Assembly (NCBI GenBank): GCA_946221975.1
Contig: CAMIGT010000019.1
Coordinates: forward strand, 1 to 10,430
Source: an uncultured Blastococcus sp.
GTDB lineage: Bacteria > Actinomycetota > Actinomycetes > Mycobacteriales > Antricoccaceae
Length of the DNA: 10,430 nt
Direction: 5' to 3'
In this document: positions 1 to 6,856 of the stretch, piece by piece
Position numbering within the stretch: position 1 is the first letter of the stretch
How the letters are laid out: each line of letters starts with the position of its first letter
Program-made: the position numbers and the translations under genes
Notes under the pieces: model-generated
Told to the model about the DNA's origin: nothing
Databases searched by the model: none
The model's input: the letters and a program-made list of their open reading frames with translations, nothing else

Positions 1-1
1 C

Positions 2-148
2 GAGCGCCGCCATCCCGTCGACCCGCACTACTACCTCGCGATCCTCGGCGTGGGGCTCGCGGTCTCGGTCGGGCTCATGCGAGGCTCCCGCCCGGGCACG
101 GTGAGTGACGCCAAAGCGCGCTCGGTCACCGACCCGGGATCGCCCTGA
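2..148 (+). CDS. Possible C-terminal end of a membrane protein, 5' end outside the window
   Basis: An open frame enters from the left edge in the second base and runs 48 codons to a TGA at 146-148. It contains a hydrophobic stretch (about residues 11-27: YYLAILGVGLAVSVGLM) followed by a basic, polar tail, as at the end of a multi-pass membrane protein. G/C dominates the third codon positions. The caveat is that the convergent regulator gene shares the same wobble positions in this stretch, so codon bias cannot separate a real gene from an antisense shadow. If it is real, it overlaps the 3' end of the regulator gene by about 118 bp. The regulator's own last ~20 residues are low-complexity and lie beyond the conserved domain, so a shared tail region is possible. 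No function can be assigned. Confidence 0.3.
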   Translation, partial: ERRHPVDPHYYLAILGVGLAVSVGLMRGSRPGTVSDAKARSVTDPGSP

Positions 149-894
149 TAGACGACCAGCAGCTGGCTCGGTGCCGCGGCCACCGTCAGGGTGGTCCAGA
201 GCAGGTCGAGCTCGCCCAGGGTCGGGTGGTGCAGCTGCTTACGGCCCACGGTCTTGGCATGCACGTCGCCGAGCGCCCACAAGCGGGAGAAGAGCTCACT
301 GCCGATGCTGAGCCGGCCGACGAGATCGGTCAGCCGCTCGTGCCACGGGTCCAGACCGCTTTGCTGGCGGAGGTTTCCCACGGTCTCGGCGGCGAGCTCC
401 TCACGGTTGAGGTAGATCTGCTCGGCCCGCGGATGCAAGAACAGGTGCTCGGCGAGATTGGTCCCGATCGGGATGTCCCATCCGTCGTACAACGCGGCGC
501 CGGCTTCGTTGAGGGCCAGCAGGTCGAAGAACCGCGAGGCGATCATCGCGGGGTAGGCGCTCGCCTCAAGCGTGCGGCGTATCGTCGGGTCGATCTCGAA
601 CTCCTCCGGCGGCGCGATAGGCCCGGGTGCGCACAGCGCCCGAAGGTGCGCGGTGGCCTCCTCGTCGAGCCGGAGCGCCTCGGCGAGCGCGCTGATGACC
701 GCAGGCGACGGGTTACGGTCGCGGCCGCGCTCGAGGCGGATGAGATATTCGACGCTCACCCCGGCCAGGCTCGCGACCTCCTCGCGACGCAGCCCCGGCG
801 TACGTCGATGCCCCAGGATGCGCAGCCCGGCGTCGCGCGGGTCGACGCGCTCACGTCGCAGTCGCAGGTAGTCACCGAGGTAGTTGTCGGACAT
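31..894 (-). CDS. MmyB-like XRE-family transcriptional regulator
   Basis: This is a DNA-binding regulator of the type with an N-terminal helix-turn-helix and a C-terminal MmyB-like ligand-binding domain. Counting from the ATG at 894 (MSDNYLGDYL), the HTH spans about residues 10-70. It carries the characteristic GLRREEVASLAGVS and YLIRLERGRDRNPSP segments. The ligand domain follows at about 95-265, with WALGDVHAKTVGRK and a HPTLGELDLLW segment typical of the family. The length of 287 aa is normal. The frame stays open back to 972, and an ATG at 903 is also possible. The longer start is rejected because it would run through the palindrome at 931-945 and add a non-conserved Arg-rich leader. The last ~20 residues (Pro/Ser/Thr-rich) exceed the usual domain end. 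The divergent SDR gene is its likely target, and such pairing is common for this family. The ligand is unknown. Confidence 0.9.
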   Translation of the reverse strand: MSDNYLGDYLRLRRERVDPRDAGLRILGHRRTPGLRREEVASLAGVSVEYLIRLERGRDRNPSPAVISALAEALRLDEEATAHLRALCAPGPIAPPEEFEIDPTIRRTLEASAYPAMIASRFFDLLALNEAGAALYDGWDIPIGTNLAEHLFLHPRAEQIYLNREELAAETVGNLRQQSGLDPWHERLTDLVGRLSIGSELFSRLWALGDVHAKTVGRKQLHHPTLGELDLLWTTLTVAAAPSQLLVVYQGDPGSVTERALASLTVPGREPRMSPTETASPTPRIAR

Positions 895-930
895 GCCCGC
901 CATGCTACGGAGTTCGCCGCGCGCCAGCCC

Positions 931-945
931 GGTAGTGCGACTACC
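931..945. promoter_or_regulatory. Perfect inverted repeat, candidate operator of the MmyB-like regulator
   Basis: GGTAGT-GCG-ACTACC is an exact 6-bp inverted repeat around a 3-bp centre. It lies in the gap between the divergent regulator (start 894) and SDR (start 996). Symmetry and position are what a dimeric HTH regulator would need to control both genes. That the regulator binds here is inferred, not shown. Confidence 0.55.
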
Positions 946-983
946 CCTCTCCACGCGGCCTGCCATCGCCACGTCGCCGCAGC

Positions 984-995
984 GATCCTCGACTC
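984..995 (+). promoter_or_regulatory. Weak candidate -10 element for a leaderless SDR transcript
   Basis: GATCCT (984-989) resembles the actinobacterial TANNNT -10 in its A2 and T6. It lies exactly six bases before the SDR ATG, so transcription could start on the start codon. No Shine-Dalgarno sequence precedes this ATG, which fits a leaderless mRNA. The first base does not match and no -35 is evident. Confidence 0.25.
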
Positions 996-1757
996 ATGAC
1001 AACCAACCCACATGCACACCATCGCCTCGCCGGTCGGATCGCCGTCGTCACCGGCGCCGGGACGGGCATCGGCGCCGCCACCGCAGCGGCACTGAGCGCA
1101 GCCGGCGCACAGGTGGCCTTACTCGGCCGGCGACCCGACCCGCTCCATGCGCAGGCCGACCAGCTCGGCGGACTCGCCATCTCCGCCGATGTCCGCGACC
1201 GCGACCGGCTCGCGGCGGCGTTTGACCAGGCGCGTGCGACCCACGGACCTGCCGACCTCGTTGTCGCGAACGCCGGTCAGATGCTGCCGGCCACCTTCGC
1301 GACCGCCGACCCCGAGGAATGGCGACGGATGCTCGACATCAACGTGCTCGGCCTTGCCGACACCGCGCGGCTGGCGATTCCGGACCTCCTGAACGCCGCT
1401 GCGAACGGCAAGCCGGCCGATCTCGTGCTGGTCAGCTCGATCGGCGCGCACCTGACGATGGACAAGTACGCGGTCTACATGGCGACCAAGGCGGCGGTCT
1501 CGCACCTGGCGCGGGGTCTGCGCCTGGAACTTGGGGTTCACGGGGTGCGGGTCCGCGCTATCGAGCCGGGAATGACTGCGAGCGATCTCGCTCACGACGC
1601 GTCGGACCAGGCAGCGAAGCGGGAGCTCGCAGAGTTTCGCGATCGGGTGCCCCCGATCGGTGCCGAGATGATCGCCGAGGCGATCGCGTGGTCGTGCGCG
1701 CTGCCGGCTGACACGAACGCGAGCGTGCTCGAGGTGCTGCCGACGGTCCAGGGCTGA
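996..1757 (+). CDS. SDR family NAD(P)-dependent oxidoreductase
   Basis: This is a classical short-chain dehydrogenase/reductase, cytosolic, 253 aa, which is the usual length. The cofactor motif TGAGTGIG is at residues 19-26, and D65-V66 and NAG (92-94) follow in the expected order. The catalytic set is N116, S148, Y161 and K165 (YMATK). Arg45-Arg46 after the second strand favours NADP(H) over NAD(H). The substrate cannot be read from the sequence. The ATG at 996 is chosen because the SDR fold begins at residue 13. No clear ribosome-binding site precedes it. The gene is divergent from the MmyB-like regulator and probably controlled by it through the palindrome at 931-945. Its stop lies 4 bp from the stop of the convergent lipid-kinase gene, leaving no room for a terminator. 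Confidence 0.93.
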   Translation: MTTNPHAHHRLAGRIAVVTGAGTGIGAATAAALSAAGAQVALLGRRPDPLHAQADQLGGLAISADVRDRDRLAAAFDQARATHGPADLVVANAGQMLPATFATADPEEWRRMLDINVLGLADTARLAIPDLLNAAANGKPADLVLVSSIGAHLTMDKYAVYMATKAAVSHLARGLRLELGVHGVRVRAIEPGMTASDLAHDASDQAAKRELAEFRDRVPPIGAEMIAEAIAWSCALPADTNASVLEVLPTVQG

Positions 1758-1761
1758 GTGC

Positions 1762-2487
1762 CTACAGCGTCGGGTTGTCCGGCTGGTAGATGGTCAGCGC
1801 GTCGGGGAGTACGCCGAACCTGATGTGGTTGACCGGCGGGTCGACCTCGCCGTCGCGCGAGATCAGGATCTTGTCGCCACTGATCTCCACGTCGAGGCTG
1901 CTGACGACGAGCCGCTCGTAGATCGCGCTCTCATCGAGGGTTCCGGTCAGGGTCGCCCACGCCAGCCGCGGCCGCTTGCCGCGCTTGTCGGACTTCAGGA
2001 TGCGCACGTCGAGCAGCCCGTCGGACAGGTCCGGTCGCATCGCCGGGGCGAAGTCGCGCGGCAGGTACTCGCCGTTGCCGACAAAGAAGAGCGCGGCGGT
2101 GACCGGCCGTCCGTCGACCTTCATGTTGACCCGCGGAGCGGCGCGGTAGACCCGCCACGCGGCGACGACCGCGGCGAGACGCTTTCCCAGTCGTCGTTGA
2201 AGTTTTTCGCGCTCGGTGACGAACTCGGGGTAGGTGCCGATGCTCGCGGCGTTCAGGAAGATCTCGTCGTTCAGGGTCGCGACGTCGACCTTCGTGCCGC
2301 GCGCGTCACGCACCGCCTCGAACGCGTCCTCCATCGACAGGATGCGTGAGTCCTTGGCGAAGTGGTTGAAGGTGCCGCCGGGAAAGACGGCCAGCGGCAG
2401 GTCGCGTTTCAGCGCGACCTCGGCGACCGCCACGATCGTCCCGTCACCGCCGCACGCGCCGAGAGCGACCGCCCCGTCGGCAGCCCG
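1762..2487 (-). pseudogene. Diacylglycerol kinase catalytic-domain remnant downstream of the TAG
   Basis: 241 sense codons follow the internal stop in the same frame. They encode most of a DAGK/YegS-type lipid kinase: GGDGT (2437-2451), FPGGTFNHFAK, NGEYLPRDFAP, and a C-terminal beta-rich region ending near FGVLPDALTIY. No ATG, GTG or TTG lies between the TAG and GGDGT. The first restart codon is a GTG at 2431-2433, already past the motif and without a convincing ribosome-binding site. A reinitiated product would lack the nucleotide-binding/catalytic loop and should be inactive. Some annotation programs may call 1762-2433 as a separate gene; I regard it as part of one interrupted gene. Confidence 0.75.
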
Positions 2488-2490
2488 CTA
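2488..2490 (-). other. In-frame TAG splitting the PAP2/kinase fusion
   Basis: On the minus strand the codons read ATC GAG ATC GCC TAG CGG GCT GCC GAC. The frame upstream is the PAP2 gene, and the frame downstream is the kinase domain, with identical phase (both stops have the same position modulo 3). A single substitution from CAG (Gln), GAG (Glu), AAG, TGG, TCG, TTG, TAC or TAT would explain it. Confidence 0.85.
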
Positions 2491-3246
2491 GGCGATCTCG
2501 ATGAGGTCGTCGCCCTTGCCGAAGGTGACGACCCGCGCCTTGGGCAGGGCCTCACGGATCTGGTCGACGACGGTGTTTTGCTGGTCGACCCCGGAGCTGT
2601 CGTTCGCGATGACGGCGAGGCCCTCGCCGTCGGGCAGCTGCGGCAGGTCGAACTGCGTCGGCTGTTGGGACTCGTCCAGCACCGGTGCGACGGGCGGCAC
2701 GACCTTCGCGCCGATCGCGGCAACCGCAGCGCCGATGGCGAAACCGCAGATCACATCCGAGGGATAGTGGGCACCGGTGGCGACGCGCGAGGCACCCACC
2801 CCGCTGGCGAGTACGCCGACCAGCGCACCGGCGGGCAGGTTCTCCATCGCCACCGAGGTCGCGAACGCGGCTGCGCTCGCCGAATGTCCGGACGGGAACG
2901 ACGACGAGGTGGGCATCCGTTCGGCCGCTCGGATCAGCGGGACGAGCGAATGGTCCGGACGGTTACGCCACCGGATCCGCTTGAAGACCTGGTTGGTCAC
3001 CAGCGAGGTCGCACCGATCGACGCGATGCCGCGCGCCGCCGCACGCTTGGAGCGACGTCCCCCGAACGCCCGCATGCCCGCGGCGATGGCCATCCACAGC
3101 ACCGAGTAGTCCGCGGCCCGCGACAGCGCCGGCATCGTCGTGTCGAGCACCTTGCTGTGCGAGCGCGCGAGGCGCCGGTAGATGACGTCGTCGAGATGCG
3201 CGACGGACTCGAACACGCCAGGGCCGCTGGGCCGAAACTTCGCCAT
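2488..3246 (-). CDS. PAP2 phosphatase domain protein (intact N-terminal half of the broken fusion)
   Basis: This is the part of the fusion gene that ordinary translation would give: 252 aa. The full PAP2 (type 2 phosphatidic acid phosphatase) active site is present as K-x6-RP, PSGH and SR-x5-H-x3-D. It therefore could still dephosphorylate a lipid phosphate such as phosphatidate or an isoprenyl phosphate. Hydrophobic stretches at about residues 45-57, 127-152 and 165-183 suggest membrane association. The last ~40 residues (LAVIAND to LIEIA) are the orphaned beginning of the kinase fold and may be unstable. The start at 3246 is chosen because a GGTAGG site lies 9 bp upstream and the next 57 in-frame codons upstream overlap the 3' end of the ligase gene without PAP2 similarity. 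Substrate unknown. Confidence 0.75.
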   Translation of the reverse strand: MAKFRPSGPGVFESVAHLDDVIYRRLARSHSKVLDTTMPALSRAADYSVLWMAIAAGMRAFGGRRSKRAAARGIASIGATSLVTNQVFKRIRWRNRPDHSLVPLIRAAERMPTSSSFPSGHSASAAAFATSVAMENLPAGALVGVLASGVGASRVATGAHYPSDVICGFAIGAAVAAIGAKVVPPVAPVLDESQQPTQFDLPQLPDGEGLAVIANDSSGVDQQNTVVDQIREALPKARVVTFGKGDDLIEIA

Positions 3247-3293
3247 ACTGGGCAACCTACCGGCACCGCAGATCGGACGCGCAGCGGTTCGCG

Positions 3294-4928
3294 CTATTGG
3301 GCGGCGTCCGGCAGCTCGTATCCGGCGTACTTGTCGCGAAGGTCCTTCTTGGAGAACTTGCCCACCGACGTCTTCGGCACCTCGTCGATGAACTCGATCG
3401 CGTCGGGCATCCACCACTTGGCGATCTGGGGACGCAGGAAGTCAGCTATCTCCGCCTTCTTGGCGTCGGTGGACTCGACTCCGTCGGCGAGTACGACGGC
3501 CGCCAGCGGACGCTCGGTCCACTTGGGGTGCGCGATGCCGATGACCGCGGCTTCGCGGACGTCGGGATGCGCCATGAGGATGTTCTCGATGTCGACCGAG
3601 GAGATCCACTCGCCGCCGGACTTGACCAGATCCTTGGTGCGGTCGACGATCCGGATCGTGCCGGCCGGCGAGATCGCCGCGATGTCGCCGGTGCGCATCC
3701 ACCCGTCGTCGGTGGAGAGCGCGCCGGGGTTCTCCGGCTTGTAGTACTCGCGGGCGATCCACGGTCCGCGGACCTGCAGCTCGCCGGTGGTCTCGTTGTC
3801 CCACGGCGCCTCTTGGCCGGAGTCCATGTCGATCACCCGCGCCTGGACGCCGCCGACGATCGTGCCTGCGGTGGCGGCGATGTCGAGCTTCTCGTCTTCG
3901 GTCTTGTCGAGGTCGCGGCGCTCCGGACGGGCGATCGTGCAGACCGGCGACGTCTCGGTCATGCCCCACCCCTGCACGATGGTCATGCCGGTCTTGTCGC
4001 GGTACAGCTTGATGAGCGCGCGCGGCACGGCCGAACCGCCCGCGGTGACCTCGCGCAGCGTGGAGAAGTCGTAGTCGTCCAGCAGCGGCGCGATGCCCTG
4101 CCAGATCGTCGGAACGCCCATGGCGATTGTGATCTTCTCGTCCTGGATGGTCTGCGCGATCCCCGCCGGCGTCATGTCGCTGGCCGGGAAGACGAGCTCG
4201 GCGCCGCAGAACGGTGCGGCGTACGGCATGCCCCAGGCGCAGGCGTGGAACATCGGCACGATGACCAGTGCCCGGTCACGGTTGCTGACGGCGATCGTCA
4301 TGGTCGAGGTCATGCCCATGGCATGCAGCCAGGTGGAGCGGTGCGAGTAGACGACGCCCTTGGGATTTCCCGTGGTGCCGGAGGTGTAGCACATCGCGGC
4401 GGCCTGGTTCTCGTCCTGCACGTCGAACTGGGCCGGCTCGCGTCCCTCGATCAGCTGCTCGTAGTCGAAGAAGCGTTCGTCGTCGATGACGTCCGGACCG
4501 GAGCCGTCGTCGATGACCACGATCTTCTGCGGCGAGCTCACCTGCTCGAGCACCGGCAGCAGCAGCGGCAGCAGGGAACGGTCGGCAAAGATCACCTCGT
4601 CACCGGCATGGTCGATGATGTAAGCGATCTGCTCGGGAAAGAGCCGGATGTTGAGCGTGTGCATGACCCGACCCGAACACGGGACGGCGTAGTACAGCTC
4701 GAGGTGCTGGTGGTGGTTCCAGCAGAATGTCCCGACCCGCGCGTCCTCGCTGACGCCGAGCGCGTCGAGCGCGGTCGCCAGCTGACGAGTACGCCGCGCC
4801 CAGTCGGCGTAGGTGTAGCGGCTTGCCGCCGGCCCACGCGTGATGATCTCGTGATCGCCGTACATCCGCTCGGCGCGTTCGAAGATGTCGACGATGGTCA
4901 GGGGCGTCTGTTGCATCAAGCCGTCCAC
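3294..4928 (-). CDS. Long-chain fatty-acid-CoA ligase (AMP-forming acyl-CoA synthetase)
   Basis: This enzyme of the ANL superfamily activates a fatty acid with ATP to acyl-AMP and then acyl-CoA. It is 544 aa, full length. Motifs, numbered from the start chosen here: P-loop YTSGTTGNPKG at 181-191, GWGMTE at 320-325, TGD at 413-415, the hinge DRTKDLVKSGGEW around 429-441, and the C-terminal catalytic lysine in SVGKFSKK (K524). I choose the GTG at 4926-4928, giving MDGLMQQTPLTI. A GGAAGG ribosome-binding site sits 6 bp upstream, and the MDGLMQ opening is typical of this subfamily. The ATG at 4916 is an alternative, and the extended frame to 4994 is not supported. Chain length specificity cannot be read. 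The PAP2/kinase gene follows 47 bp downstream in the same direction, suggesting a lipid-related operon. Confidence 0.93.
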   Translation of the reverse strand: MDGLMQQTPLTIVDIFERAERMYGDHEIITRGPAASRYTYADWARRTRQLATALDALGVSEDARVGTFCWNHHQHLELYYAVPCSGRVMHTLNIRLFPEQIAYIIDHAGDEVIFADRSLLPLLLPVLEQVSSPQKIVVIDDGSGPDVIDDERFFDYEQLIEGREPAQFDVQDENQAAAMCYTSGTTGNPKGVVYSHRSTWLHAMGMTSTMTIAVSNRDRALVIVPMFHACAWGMPYAAPFCGAELVFPASDMTPAGIAQTIQDEKITIAMGVPTIWQGIAPLLDDYDFSTLREVTAGGSAVPRALIKLYRDKTGMTIVQGWGMTETSPVCTIARPERRDLDKTEDEKLDIAATAGTIVGGVQARVIDMDSGQEAPWDNETTGELQVRGPWIAREYYKPENPGALSTDDGWMRTGDIAAISPAGTIRIVDRTKDLVKSGGEWISSVDIENILMAHPDVREAAVIGIAHPKWTERPLAAVVLADGVESTDAKKAEIADFLRPQIAKWWMPDAIEFIDEVPKTSVGKFSKKDLRDKYAGYELPDAAQ

Positions 4929-4965
4929 GGTGGACCTTCCTGTCGGGTTTGGGCGATTGGCCAGA

Positions 4966-4994
4966 AGCGTATGCCGAACTCCCCGGCCCGCCAA
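4966..4994 (-). promoter_or_regulatory. Candidate housekeeping sigma promoter for the acyl-CoA ligase
   Basis: On the minus strand, TTGGCG (4989-4994) is separated by exactly 17 bp from TACGCT (4966-4971), a TANNNT -10. Predicted transcription starts near 4959, giving a ~30-nt leader that carries the GGAAGG site of the ligase. Based on motif match only. Confidence 0.45.
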
Positions 4995-5049
4995 CCGGTT
5001 CGACCTGGCGCGCCCGCGTTCATACCGCGGATTTCGCCATGCTGGGCCC

Positions 5050-5061
5050 TAGCCTGAAGGC
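5050..5061 (+). promoter_or_regulatory. -10 element for a leaderless DUF389 transcript
   Basis: TAGCCT (5050-5055) matches TANNNT and is followed by six bases and then the ATG at 5062, placing transcription start at the A of the start codon. The only purine tract before the ATG is too close to act as a ribosome-binding site. No -35 is evident. Confidence 0.4.
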
Positions 5062-6066
5062 ATGATCCACCTGCGCATGTGTGCGCCGAAGGACGTGGCC
5101 CACGAGGTGCTGCAGATCCTGCGCGAGGACCCCGCGGTGACGGCGCTGTCGTACGTGCACGGCGCATCGCTGAAACCGCCCGGCGACGTGATCGACGCGG
5201 ATGTCGCGCGCGAGGCCGCCAACTACCTCATCGACCGGATCCGACACACCGGGCTGCCGCACACCGGAACGCTGCATATCGACCAGGTGCCCACCTGGAT
5301 CTCCCGGCCTGGTTTCGAGGCCGAGGAAGAGGCGCCTGGCAGCAGCGCGGACTCGGTCGTGTGGGCCGACGTGACCCAACGGGCCTACGAGGACACCGAG
5401 TTCAACTGGACGTTCGCCAGCTTCCTCACCCTGGCCACGATGCTCTCCAGCATCGCCATCGTCGTCGACTCGCAGGTGCTGGTGATCGGCGCGATGGTGC
5501 TCGGCCCGGAGTTCGGCGCGATCGCCGCGATGGGCCTGGCGCTGGTCCGCCGACGCCGCGCCATCCTCAGGCGCGCCGTGCGCACCCTGGTCGGCGGGTT
5601 CGCGCTCGCCATCGCGCTCACGATCGTCGCGTCATTTGCCGCTCGCGCCCTGGGGTGGATCACCTCAGAGGACGTGACCGGGCCGCGGCCGCAGACCGCG
5701 TTCATCTACACCCCGGACAAGTGGTCGTTCATCGTCGCGATCATCGCCGCCGCGGCCGGCGTACTCTCGCTCACCTCCTCGCGGATCGGCGGACTGAGCG
5801 GCGTTTTCATCTCGGTCACCACGATTCCGGCGGCGGGCAACATCGCACTTGCCACGACGTTCGGCGACTGGGCCGAGGTCCGCGGAAGTGCGCTGCAGCT
5901 GCTGGTCAACATCGGCGGCATGGCGCTGGCCGGCTGGGCGGTCCTGGCACTCCAGCAGTCGATCTGGAGCCGGGTCTCCATCTACCGCCAACGGCTCGTC
6001 ACGCGCGCGGTACGCCGACACCCCGGCCTGCATCGCCGGCACGACGACTACCGCAAGCTGCACTGA
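5062..6066 (+). CDS. DUF389 domain-containing integral membrane protein
   Basis: The 334-aa protein has two parts. Residues 1-110 form a soluble N-terminal region with alternating hydrophobic pattern ([10 protein letters not shown] start, [14 protein letters not shown]). From about 117 to 298 there are roughly six membrane segments: 117-136, 138-162, 175-196, 222-238, 245-267 and 278-298. The core [20 protein letters not shown] and the later [17 protein letters not shown] segments are the recognisable marks of the DUF389 (TIGR00341-like) family. A basic loop [12 protein letters not shown] (163-174) follows the second segment, and the basic C-terminal tail is probably cytosolic. The biochemical role of the family is not established, so none is given here. 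The gene is divergent from the acyl-CoA ligase and ends 1 bp before the stop of the convergent lipoprotein gene. Confidence 0.9.
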   Translation: MIHLRMCAPKDVAHEVLQILREDPAVTALSYVHGASLKPPGDVIDADVAREAANYLIDRIRHTGLPHTGTLHIDQVPTWISRPGFEAEEEAPGSSADSVVWADVTQRAYEDTEFNWTFASFLTLATMLSSIAIVVDSQVLVIGAMVLGPEFGAIAAMGLALVRRRRAILRRAVRTLVGGFALAIALTIVASFAARALGWITSEDVTGPRPQTAFIYTPDKWSFIVAIIAAAAGVLSLTSSRIGGLSGVFISVTTIPAAGNIALATTFGDWAEVRGSALQLLVNIGGMALAGWAVLALQQSIWSRVSIYRQRLVTRAVRRHPGLHRRHDDYRKLH

Positions 6067-6067
6067 A

Positions 6068-6856
6068 TCACAGCGCGGGCAGGTCTGCGCACAGTTCCCG
6101 CGGGAACGCCGGTACGTCGTCCACCGGCGTACACCCCGCCTCCCCGCCGGAGGCCACGATTTGCCAGCCGCTCGACTCGTCGCCGAAGGCCGCGAACCAC
6201 CGCATCGACGATCCGGCTCCGGCGCACCCGGCCGGTGCCGGCGCGCCACCAGGTGGGGCACACCCGGCCGGCACGGAGTCGATGTCGAGCACGAGCCACT
6301 GCCCGTCGCAGGCGCGTACGTCGTAGGAGTTGTCCGGCGCGACCTCGACGGTGGTGAAGAGGTATTCGACCCAGGCGGCATCGCAGCGATCGGCCGGCGG
6401 CGGCGCGCAGCCGAACGGCGGCGCGCATTCGGCCAACCCGCCCGCGCCGTCGGCGCCCCAGGTGATGCCGTTGATGACGACCTGCTTGCCCGTGAGATCG
6501 CCTGTCTCGACGTACATCTTGCGCTGCTCGATCTCGTTGTCGCAGCCCGCCGCGTTGACGCTCGACTCATAGGACAGGGTGAGGTAGATACGGTCGGCTG
6601 CGGGTTGGACATCGGCGGTGACGTCGCCCGCACAGCCTTCGGCACCCGCACGCACGGTGACCGTCAGGTCGAGCCCGCTGCCCGACGCAGTCGCCGCGAT
6701 CACATCGGCCTGGTAGATCGCCGGCGGCGCCGTACCCCCACCGCCGCCCGACGGAGGGCTCGCCGCACCCGAACCACCGGCGCATCCGGCAAGCCACACC
6801 AGGCAGGCGACCACCAGCGCGCGGGCGAGCCCGGTGGCGCGCGTCCGGGCCGTCAA
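6068..6856 (-). CDS. Cysteine-rich lipoprotein of unknown function
   Basis: The 262-aa product has a lipoprotein signal: basic start (MTARTRATGLAR), hydrophobic core, and lipobox LAGC with the lipidated cysteine at residue 25. A Gly/Ser/Pro linker follows (about 26-45), then an exported domain. The mature part has ten cysteines besides the lipidated one, mostly in G-C, A-C or E-C contexts, enough for five disulfides. The C-terminal part has an SSMRWFAAFGD...GWQIVASG segment and ends CADLPAL. I do not recognise a named domain or catalytic motif. The start is a TTG (6854-6856) overlapping the TGA of the upstream penicillin-binding protein gene as TTGA, so translation is probably coupled and the proteins may act together at the outer face of the membrane. 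Its stop is 1 bp from the convergent DUF389 stop. Confidence 0.8.
   Translation of the reverse strand: MTARTRATGLARALVVACLVWLAGCAGGSGAASPPSGGGGGTAPPAIYQADVIAATASGSGLDLTVTVRAGAEGCAGDVTADVQPAADRIYLTLSYESSVNAAGCDNEIEQRKMYVETGDLTGKQVVINGITWGADGAGGLAECAPPFGCAPPPADRCDAAWVEYLFTTVEVAPDNSYDVRACDGQWLVLDIDSVPAGCAPPGGAPAPAGCAGAGSSMRWFAAFGDESSGWQIVASGGEAGCTPVDDVPAFPRELCADLPAL

Larger units (their letters stand above)
1762..3246 (-). pseudogene. Bifunctional PAP2 phosphatase/diacylglycerol kinase gene interrupted by an in-frame TAG
   Basis: Read from the ATG at 3246, one frame encodes a PAP2 phosphatase followed by a diacylglycerol-kinase (YegS-type) catalytic domain. This architecture is known from actinobacterial bifunctional PAP2/DAGK proteins. 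The frame has 494 codons before the final TAG (1762-1764), a normal length for the fusion, but codon 253 is TAG (2488-2490). PAP2 motifs are K89-x6-R96P97, PSGH at 118-121 and SR153-x5-H160-x3-D164. The kinase fold starts at about residue 210 (LAVIAND), and GGDGT is at 266-270, just after the stop. It continues with FPGGTFNHFAK and a glycine-rich AP-x-DGLLDV segment. No other stop or shift is seen, and codon use is normal on both sides. This fits a recent nonsense mutation (CAG to TAG or GAG to TAG), a sequence error, or suppression. The gene lies 47 bp downstream of the acyl-CoA ligase, probably in one transcript. Confidence 0.85.

Noticed and set aside
895..972. Longer N-terminus for the MmyB-like regulator starting at 972
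   Set aside because: The added residues are a basic non-conserved stretch, the reading would cover the palindromic operator candidate, and the family begins close to the MSDNYLGDYL segment.
2488..2490. The TAG as a programmed pyrrolysine or selenocysteine codon
   Set aside because: Selenocysteine uses TGA, and no pyrrolysine machinery is visible here. PAP2/kinase proteins have no known need for such a residue. Simple mutation or error is more likely.
2362..3744. A 460-codon plus-strand frame spanning the PAP2 gene and the end of the ligase
   Set aside because: Crosses two real minus-strand genes and their gap; composition is that of a GC-rich shadow and no family is recognised.
3297..5057. 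A 586-codon open frame on the plus strand opposite the acyl-CoA ligase
   Set aside because: It is an antisense shadow of a high-GC gene: its translation is rich in Arg, Gly, Asp, Val and His without domains, while the minus strand carries a full set of ANL motifs.
5079..6326. A 415-codon plus-strand frame overlapping the DUF389 gene in another phase
   Set aside because: Extremely Arg/Gly-rich out-of-frame translation; the overlapping frame has clear membrane segments and family motifs.
6068..6856. Treating the Cys-rich lipoprotein as a frame-shadow
   Set aside because: The signal peptide with lipobox, the TTGA coupling and the consistent GC-rich wobble positions support a real gene, so it was kept as a gene.
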